Assembly (NCBI GenBank): GCA_902781045.1
Contig: CACZHT010000010.1
Span: forward strand, 1 to 64,000
Direction: 5' to 3'
DNA: 64,000 bases
From: an uncultured Bacteroidales bacterium
GTDB lineage: Bacteria; Bacteroidota; Bacteroidia; Bacteroidales; Muribaculaceae
Position 1 is the stretch's first letter; each line of letters opens with the position of its first letter. Below are positions 58,540-64,000 of this stretch, piece after piece. A program made the position numbers and the translations under genes. The notes beneath the pieces are model-generated. The model did not search any database, was not told the DNA's origin, and saw nothing but the letters and a program-made list of their open reading frames with translations.

Positions 58540-58650
58540 TTAGTTAAAAGTTTACAGTTAAAAGTTTACAGTTAAAAGTTGTCATCGGCGCGAGTAATGG
58601 CTTTACTACTTTACTACTCTACTACTTAACTTCTTAACTACTTAACTACT
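58540..58650. repeat. Short intergenic tandem repeats
   Basis: Three copies of TTAAAAGTTTACAG (58548-58580) and a run of CTACT/TTACT-based pentamers and hexamers up to 58650. A similar TTTACTAC run lies at 60095-60130 and CTAACAAC runs at 57390-57420. They show no clear function. Confidence 0.7.
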
Positions 58651-58656
58651 TGCATA

Positions 58657-60057
58657 ATGAAAGATTACCATATAGGATATGTGATATTCCTGGCACTGGT
58701 GGCTGCCGGTGGTGGCTTCCTGTTCGGCTATGACACCGCCGTCATCAGTGGCACCATCGGCCAGGTGACCCAGCTCTATGGGCTGGATGTGCTGCAGCAG
58801 GGCTGGTATGTGGGCTGCGCCCTGGTCGGGTCAATCCTGGGTGTGGCTGCAGCTGGCACCTTGAGCGACCGCTTGGGTCGCAAGACCGCCATGATTGTTG
58901 CGGCCACGATGTTCACCCTCTCGGCCGTGGGCTGCGCGTTGTGCAACACGTTCGACCAGCTGGTCATCTACCGCATCATTGGCGGTGTGGGCATCGGCGT
59001 GGCCAGTATCGTCTGCCCGATGTATATCAGCGAGATAGCCATCACACAGTTCCGTGGCCGCCTGGTGTCAACCTACCAGTTGGCCATCACCATCGGCTTT
59101 GTCGCCGCCTATCTGGCCAACTACCTGTTGTTGCAGTGGTCGCATGGCATGGGCGAGGGCTCGGGGTTGTGGCACAAGGTCATGGTCACTGAGGTCTACC
59201 GCGGCATGCTGGGTCTGGAGACCGTGCCGGCATTGCTGTTCTTCATCGTCATCTTCCTGCTCCCCGAGAGTCCGCGCTGGCTCATCGTGCGCGGGCAGAG
59301 CGACCGCGCCAAGCACATCTTCGGGCGCATCTACACCCGTGAGGCCGATGCCGACCGTCAGGTCGACGAGGTGGCCCAGAGTGCACGCAGCGAGGAGAAG
59401 AGCGACGTGCGCTATCTCTTCAGCCCGGGCATACGCACAGCTCTGATTGCCGGAGTGTGCATCGCCATCCTAGGGCAGTTCATGGGCGTGAATGCCGTTC
59501 TCTACTATGGGCCCAAAATCTTTGAGGATGCGGGACTGTCGAGCGGCGACTCATTGTTCTACCAGGTGCTTGTGGGCATGGTCAACATGCTCACCACCGT
59601 GCTGGCCTTGCTCATCATCGACAAGGTGGGGCGCAAGCAGCTGGTCTACTATGGTGTCAGTGGCATGATTGTCTCACTGTTGCTCATTGCCATCTATTTC
59701 AGCTACGGCGAGTCGTTGGGCTGGTCCAGCATTGTGATGCTGGTGTTCTTCTTGCTCTACGTCTTCTTCACCGCAGTGTCCATCAGTGCGGTGGTGTGGG
59801 TGTTGCTCAGCGAGATGTATCCCACCCGTGTGCGTGGCCTGGCCATGTCCATAGCCGGCTTTGCTCTGTGGATTGGCACTTATCTGGTGAGCCAGCTCAC
59901 CCCATGGTTGCTGGCCAATGCCACTCCCACTGGCACGTTCATCATCTTTGCTGTGATGTGCTTGCCCTATCTCTTCATCATGTGGCGTTACATTCCCGAG
60001 ACGGCCGGACGCTCGCTTGAGGATATCGAGCGCCACTGGACGAAACGCAATGCCTAA
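58657..60057 (+). CDS. Sugar porter family MFS transporter
   Basis: A 466-residue inner-membrane sugar:H+ symporter-type protein with 12 helices. Family marks are GGGFLFGYDTAVISGTIG, GTLSDRLGRKTAM, RIIGGVGIGVASIVCPMYISEIA, FRGRLVSTYQLAITIG, LLPESPRWLIVRG, GVNAVLYYGPKIFEDAG and the final YIPETAGRSLEDIERHW. The specific sugar cannot be read. Neighbouring genes suggest an amino sugar or a product of the DUF4434/oxidoreductase steps. Confidence 0.93.
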   Translation: MKDYHIGYVIFLALVAAGGGFLFGYDTAVISGTIGQVTQLYGLDVLQQGWYVGCALVGSILGVAAAGTLSDRLGRKTAMIVAATMFTLSAVGCALCNTFDQLVIYRIIGGVGIGVASIVCPMYISEIAITQFRGRLVSTYQLAITIGFVAAYLANYLLLQWSHGMGEGSGLWHKVMVTEVYRGMLGLETVPALLFFIVIFLLPESPRWLIVRGQSDRAKHIFGRIYTREADADRQVDEVAQSARSEEKSDVRYLFSPGIRTALIAGVCIAILGQFMGVNAVLYYGPKIFEDAGLSSGDSLFYQVLVGMVNMLTTVLALLIIDKVGRKQLVYYGVSGMIVSLLLIAIYFSYGESLGWSSIVMLVFFLLYVFFTAVSISAVVWVLLSEMYPTRVRGLAMSIAGFALWIGTYLVSQLTPWLLANATPTGTFIIFAVMCLPYLFIMWRYIPETAGRSLEDIERHWTKRNA

Positions 60058-60137
60058 TGCACAATGTTTGCAGCTGCCACAATCAGGTAACGGCTTTACT
60101 ACTTCACTACTTTTACTATATTACTACTCAAAACAAT

Positions 60138-61319
60138 ATGATAGATTTTAAACAACTCTCCGAGCAATACAAACACGAGCTGCTCGACCGGGTCATCCCG
60201 TTCTGGATCGAGAAGTCGCAGGACCGCGAGTGTGGGGGATACTTCACCTGCCTCGAGCGCGATGGCTCGGTATTCGACACCGACAAGTTTGTCTGGATGC
60301 AGGGACGCGAGGTGTGGATGCTCTCGATGCTGTATAACAAGGTCGAGCACCGCCAGGAGTGGCTTGATGCCGCCGTCCAGGGAGCTGAGTTCATGCGTCG
60401 ATATGCCCATGACGGCCAGCTCAACTGGTATTTCTCGCTCACGCGCGAGGGCCAGCCGCTGGTCGAGCCTTACAACATCTTTTCCTATACTTTCGCCACC
60501 ATGGCATTTGGTCAGCTGGCCATCGCCACAGGCAACGACGAGTATGCCCGCATCGCCCGCGACACGTTCGACATCATCTTGAGCCGTGTCGACAATCCCA
60601 AGGGGCGGTGGAACAAGGCTCATCCCGGCACGCGCCCGATGAAGAACTTCGCCCTGCCCATGATTTTGTGCAACCTGGCACTGGAGATTGAGCCGCTGCT
60701 CGACCCGGCCTTCTTGCAGCAGTGCATCGACACTTGCATCCACGAGGTGATGGATGTCTTTGTCCGTCCCGAGTTGGGTGGGCTGGTGGTCGAGAACGTG
60801 GCCCTCGACGGGTCGTTGGTCGACACGATGGACGGGCGCCACATGAACCCTGGGCATGCCATCGAGGCCATGTGGTTCATCATGGACTTGGGCAAGCGTC
60901 TCAATCGCCCCGACCTCATCGAGCGCGCCAAGGACACTGCCCTGCGCATGGCCGACTATGGCTGGGACAGCGAGTATGGAGGCATCTTCTACTTCATGGA
61001 CCGCTTGGGCCGCCCCACTCAAGAATTGGAGTGGGACCAAAAGCTGTGGTGGGTGCACATCGAGACGCTCATCGCCATGATCAAGGGCTACAACCTCACC
61101 GGCGACCCGCGCTGCCTCGAGTGGTTCGAGCGCGTGCACGACTATGTGTGGTCGCACTTCCGCGACCCCGAGTGGCCCGAGTGGTTCGGCTACCTCAACC
61201 GCCGCGGCGAGGTGTTGCTCACGCTCAAGGGCGGCAAGTGGAAGGGATGCTTCCATGTGCCGCGTGGGCTGTATCAGTGTTGGCAAGTGCTTGAGCAACT
61301 CGCGGCCCGAAACCAGTAA
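60138..61319 (+). CDS. N-acylglucosamine 2-epimerase (AGE) family protein
   Basis: A 393-residue (alpha/alpha)6-barrel epimerase. It closely resembles the renin-binding-protein type of GlcNAc 2-epimerase along its length: FWIEKSQDRECGGYFTCLERDGSVFDTDKFVWMQGREVWM, MNPGHAIEAMWFIMDL, YGGIFYFMDRLGRPTQELEWDQKLWWVHIETLIAM, WFGYLNRRGEVLLTLKGGKWKGCFHVPRGL. The His residues of the active site (in NPGHAIE, WWVHIET and CFHVPR) are present. It would interconvert ManNAc and GlcNAc, the second step of sialic acid use, though cellobiose-type epimerisation is an alternative. ATG 60138 is used because upstream residues are spacer. Confidence 0.9.
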   Translation: MIDFKQLSEQYKHELLDRVIPFWIEKSQDRECGGYFTCLERDGSVFDTDKFVWMQGREVWMLSMLYNKVEHRQEWLDAAVQGAEFMRRYAHDGQLNWYFSLTREGQPLVEPYNIFSYTFATMAFGQLAIATGNDEYARIARDTFDIILSRVDNPKGRWNKAHPGTRPMKNFALPMILCNLALEIEPLLDPAFLQQCIDTCIHEVMDVFVRPELGGLVVENVALDGSLVDTMDGRHMNPGHAIEAMWFIMDLGKRLNRPDLIERAKDTALRMADYGWDSEYGGIFYFMDRLGRPTQELEWDQKLWWVHIETLIAMIKGYNLTGDPRCLEWFERVHDYVWSHFRDPEWPEWFGYLNRRGEVLLTLKGGKWKGCFHVPRGLYQCWQVLEQLAARNQ

Positions 61320-61361
61320 CCTATAACTCGAAACATTAATCACACAATAAACAGATTCCTT

Positions 61362-64000
61362 ATGAAACACACTGTTACACATGCAGTTCAAGACAATGTG
61401 AGACGGCTGTTGCTGCTCATGTTGCTGGCTGTGCTGCCCCTGCTGGGGTGGGCGCAGCAGATGGTGAGAGGAGTCGTCACCGACAAGTCTGGCGACCCGC
61501 TCATCGGTGTGTCGGTGCTGGTCAAGGGCACGTCTACGGGCGTGACCACCGACATCGACGGAAACTATGCCATAGCAGCCCGCACCGGGCAGACGCTCGT
61601 GTTCAGCTATGTGGGCATGACCACACAGGAGGTCAGGGTGGGGCAGTCCTCGACCCTCGACATCGTCATGCAGGACAATGCCATGAACCTCGACGATGTG
61701 GTTGTGGTGGGATATGGCAAGCAGAAGAAGTCATCCATCACCGGCGCCGTCTCGGCCATCAAGGGCGATGAGCTGCTGGTGACTCCGTCGACCAACATCT
61801 CCCAAATCCTGGGTGGTCGTGTGGCCGGTATCTCTTCGGTGCAGACATCGGGTGAGCCGGGGCAGGATCAGGCCTCGCTGCGCATCCGTGGCTCCATCAA
61901 CTCGGTGACCTACATCGTCGACGGTATCCCCCGCAGCATCAACGAGGTCGACCCCAACGACATCGAGAGCGTGTCGGTGCTCAAGGATGCTAGCGCAACG
62001 GCAGTCTATGGACTCAAGTCGAGCGGTGGTGTGATCATTGTCACCACCAAGAAAGGTGCCAAGCGTTCGCCCACCATCACCTACGACGGACAGATTGGTG
62101 GTTCGTATAATGCCAACTTCCCCAAGTTTATGAACGCGCGTGAGTTTATGAACTACTACAACATGGCCGACCTGATGGATCAGATGGCACGTGGCGTGAT
62201 CACCGACCGCACGCAGTATGTGCCGCGCTATCCACAGAGTATGATTGACCAGATTGGTAATGGCGATGCCAGTGACGGATATGACGATGTCAACTACATC
62301 GACAAGGTCTTTGGCACCGGTACCAACACCAAGCACACCCTGTCGATGCAGGGCGGCAACGACCGCACCACCTACTACGGCTCGCTGGGCTACATGGGCC
62401 AGAAGGGTAATATCGACAACTTCACCTACGACCGCTACTCGATGCGCCTCAATCTTGAGTCAAAGATTGGCAAGTACTGGACCTTGTCGATGGGAGCTAG
62501 TGGCTTTGTGGCCGACACCAAGACTCCTGGTTTCCTCTCGGGTGGTGCCGACAATGGATCATACGAGGTGGGCTATCTCTCCATCGCCCACCAGGCCATC
62601 GCCATGCACCCCTATCTGGCTGAGCGGTATAATGGCTTGTACACGGGCATCATCTCGGCCAATGGCAGCTCGCCTAATAGCCCGTTGGCCGCCATCTACG
62701 AGAGCGGCTACAAGAAGACTCATGCCATGAGCCTGAGCACCAACGTGTCGCTGCGCTTCGATGTGCCATGGGTCGAGGGTCTCAGTGCCAAGTTCACGGG
62801 GGCATACGACTACAGCAACTCGCGCAACAAGAATCTGGACGAGCCTTTTGAGGTCTCGAACTACAACGCCAGTCAGCGCACCTTCACCACCACGACAGGT
62901 GCCAAGGGCACCAGCATCCGGGTGGGACAGGGCATGAACAACTACACCCAGCTGCTGGCCGACCTGCAACTGAACTATGACCGCACCTTCGGCGACCATA
63001 CCCTGGGGCTGCTGGCCCTGATGGAAGTGCGCGACAACAAGAGTGACGGCATGAGTGCATACGCCAAGGACCTCAACTTCACCGGCCTGCCCGAGCTCAA
63101 CTATGGCACGATGGATGCCATCGGTGGCTGGAGCGACCACTCGCGTGTGGCGGGCTTCGTCTTCCGCGGCCAGTACAACTACGCCGACCGCTACTATGCC
63201 GAGTTCAGTGGCCGATATGATGGCTCCTACAAGTTCTCAGGCAATGTCAGCGGCAAGCGTTGGTCGTTCTTCCCCAGCGCGTCGGTGGCATGGCGCATCA
63301 GCAAGGAGGCATTCATGGAGTCGACCAATAGCTGGCTCAGCGACCTCAAGCTGCGCGTGAGCTACGGTGTGACGGGCGACGACTCGGGCAGCGATGCTTA
63401 CGCCTTCCTCAGCACCTACGCCTTCGGCAACAAGGTGGCCACCAACGAGGCTCTGGTCAACTCGGTCTACCTGGCCTATATCGCCAACCCCGACCTGACC
63501 TGGCAGAAGACCAACTCGCTCAACTACGGCTTCGACGCACAGTTGTGGGGGGGCAAGCTGGGCATTGAGGTTGACGCCTTCTACAACTACACCCACGACA
63601 TGCTCATGTCGATGGGCGGCGACTATCCGTCATCGATGGGCGGCTTCTACAAGACCTATGCCAACTACGGCAAGATGGATGCCAAGGGTATCGACCTGAT
63701 GCTCTCGCACCGCAACCACTTCACGGCTGGCGGAAAGACCTTCAACTATGGCATCACGGGCAACATCTCGTGGGCCAAGAACCGCTGGCTGCGCTATCCC
63801 GACGCGCCCAACACCCCGGAGTGGGCCAAGGTCACGGGCACGAGCGTCAACGCCTTCTATGGTTGGGTGGCCGACGGCCTCTATCGCTCGGAAGAGGAGA
63901 TTGACAACTCGGCATGGTTCGGCACGCGGCCCAATGTGGGTGATATCCGCTATGTCGACCTCAATGGTGATGGCAAGATTGACTATCAGGACCGTGGACG
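61362..64000 (+). CDS. SusC/RagA-type TonB-dependent receptor (partial, runs off window)
   Basis: The first 879 codons of an outer-membrane glycan importer. A signal peptide ends LGWAQ (about 32). A CarboxypepD_reg-like domain (VRGVVTDKSGDPLIGVSVLVKGTSTGVTTDIDGNYAI) is followed by the linker box DDVVVVGYGKQKKSSITGAVSAIKGDEL and the plug domain (NISQILGGRVAGISSVQ, DIESVSVLKDASATAVYGLKSSGGVIIVTTKKG). Beta-barrel strands fill the rest. SusC channels work with a SusD lipoprotein, expected just past the window end. It is 42 bp after the epimerase gene, making this a polysaccharide utilisation locus. No extra N-terminal STN domain is seen, so no direct anti-sigma control is evident. Confidence 0.95.
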   Translation, partial: MKHTVTHAVQDNVRRLLLLMLLAVLPLLGWAQQMVRGVVTDKSGDPLIGVSVLVKGTSTGVTTDIDGNYAIAARTGQTLVFSYVGMTTQEVRVGQSSTLDIVMQDNAMNLDDVVVVGYGKQKKSSITGAVSAIKGDELLVTPSTNISQILGGRVAGISSVQTSGEPGQDQASLRIRGSINSVTYIVDGIPRSINEVDPNDIESVSVLKDASATAVYGLKSSGGVIIVTTKKGAKRSPTITYDGQIGGSYNANFPKFMNAREFMNYYNMADLMDQMARGVITDRTQYVPRYPQSMIDQIGNGDASDGYDDVNYIDKVFGTGTNTKHTLSMQGGNDRTTYYGSLGYMGQKGNIDNFTYDRYSMRLNLESKIGKYWTLSMGASGFVADTKTPGFLSGGADNGSYEVGYLSIAHQAIAMHPYLAERYNGLYTGIISANGSSPNSPLAAIYESGYKKTHAMSLSTNVSLRFDVPWVEGLSAKFTGAYDYSNSRNKNLDEPFEVSNYNASQRTFTTTTGAKGTSIRVGQGMNNYTQLLADLQLNYDRTFGDHTLGLLALMEVRDNKSDGMSAYAKDLNFTGLPELNYGTMDAIGGWSDHSRVAGFVFRGQYNYADRYYAEFSGRYDGSYKFSGNVSGKRWSFFPSASVAWRISKEAFMESTNSWLSDLKLRVSYGVTGDDSGSDAYAFLSTYAFGNKVATNEALVNSVYLAYIANPDLTWQKTNSLNYGFDAQLWGGKLGIEVDAFYNYTHDMLMSMGGDYPSSMGGFYKTYANYGKMDAKGIDLMLSHRNHFTAGGKTFNYGITGNISWAKNRWLRYPDAPNTPEWAKVTGTSVNAFYGWVADGLYRSEEEIDNSAWFGTRPNVGDIRYVDLNGDGKIDYQDRG

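Overview
This window looks like chromosome from a gut-type member of the Bacteroidales (Muribaculaceae or Prevotellaceae would fit). The support is a SusC-type TonB receptor, BspA-like leucine-rich repeats, type IX secretion-like C-terminal domains, dockerin-like calcium repeats on secreted proteases, a split lysO, DUF4922/DUF4434/DUF6922 families, and promoters of the Bacteroidetes type (TTTG at about -33, TAnnTTTG at about -7) ahead of most transcription units. GC content is fairly high, so long antisense reading frames are common and were ignored.

Layout. 1-6.6 kb: two tandem C10 (streptopain-like) secreted proteases with almost identical catalytic halves. 6.6-11.3 kb: a secreted protein of unknown function, an aldose epimerase lipoprotein and a GtaA-type glutaminase. 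11.3-17.5 kb: a small accessory and housekeeping mix with a DUF6922/AbiEii pair, split lysine exporter, tRNA-Cys, HAD phosphatase, ClbS/DfsB-like protein, topoisomerase III, and an intact antitoxin-like gene beside a truncated YoeB toxin. 17.6-35.2 kb: secreted and envelope proteins (dockerin/SUMF1 protein, beta-propeller, amidase, L,D-transpeptidase, GYF_2 protein, BspA-like protein, M6 protease), with MazG, an HD protein, an Rpn nuclease and a divergent sugar kinase. Two MITE-like elements, a tandem repeat array and several large hairpins lie between them.

35.7-53.3 kb is the most coherent block: a same-strand peptidoglycan recycling locus. An exported amidase strips stem peptides; SpoIID/LytB and NamZ (DUF1343) cut the naked glycan; AmpG and a MurT/NagX-like membrane protein are candidate importers; MurK phosphorylates MurNAc; MurQ splits it into GlcNAc-6-P and D-lactate; a large FAD/Fe-S dehydrogenase can oxidise the D-lactate. 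A GT2 glycosyltransferase, a DUF4922 HIT-like protein and a GDSL esterase share the locus. Inside it, tightly spaced between ampG and namZ, sit an ORF6N protein and a zeta-toxin-like kinase whose stop overlaps the namZ start. This is the feature I consider most worth testing, because known zeta enzymes phosphorylate UDP-amino sugars.

53.3-64 kb: a phosphatase and a ROK repressor on the minus strand. Divergent from them is an amino-sugar/glycan locus (exported FAD oxidoreductase, Tat-exported DUF4434 protein, sugar porter, N-acylglucosamine 2-epimerase, SusC receptor) that continues past the window end. There is no CRISPR array, rRNA, or intact transposase or prophage.
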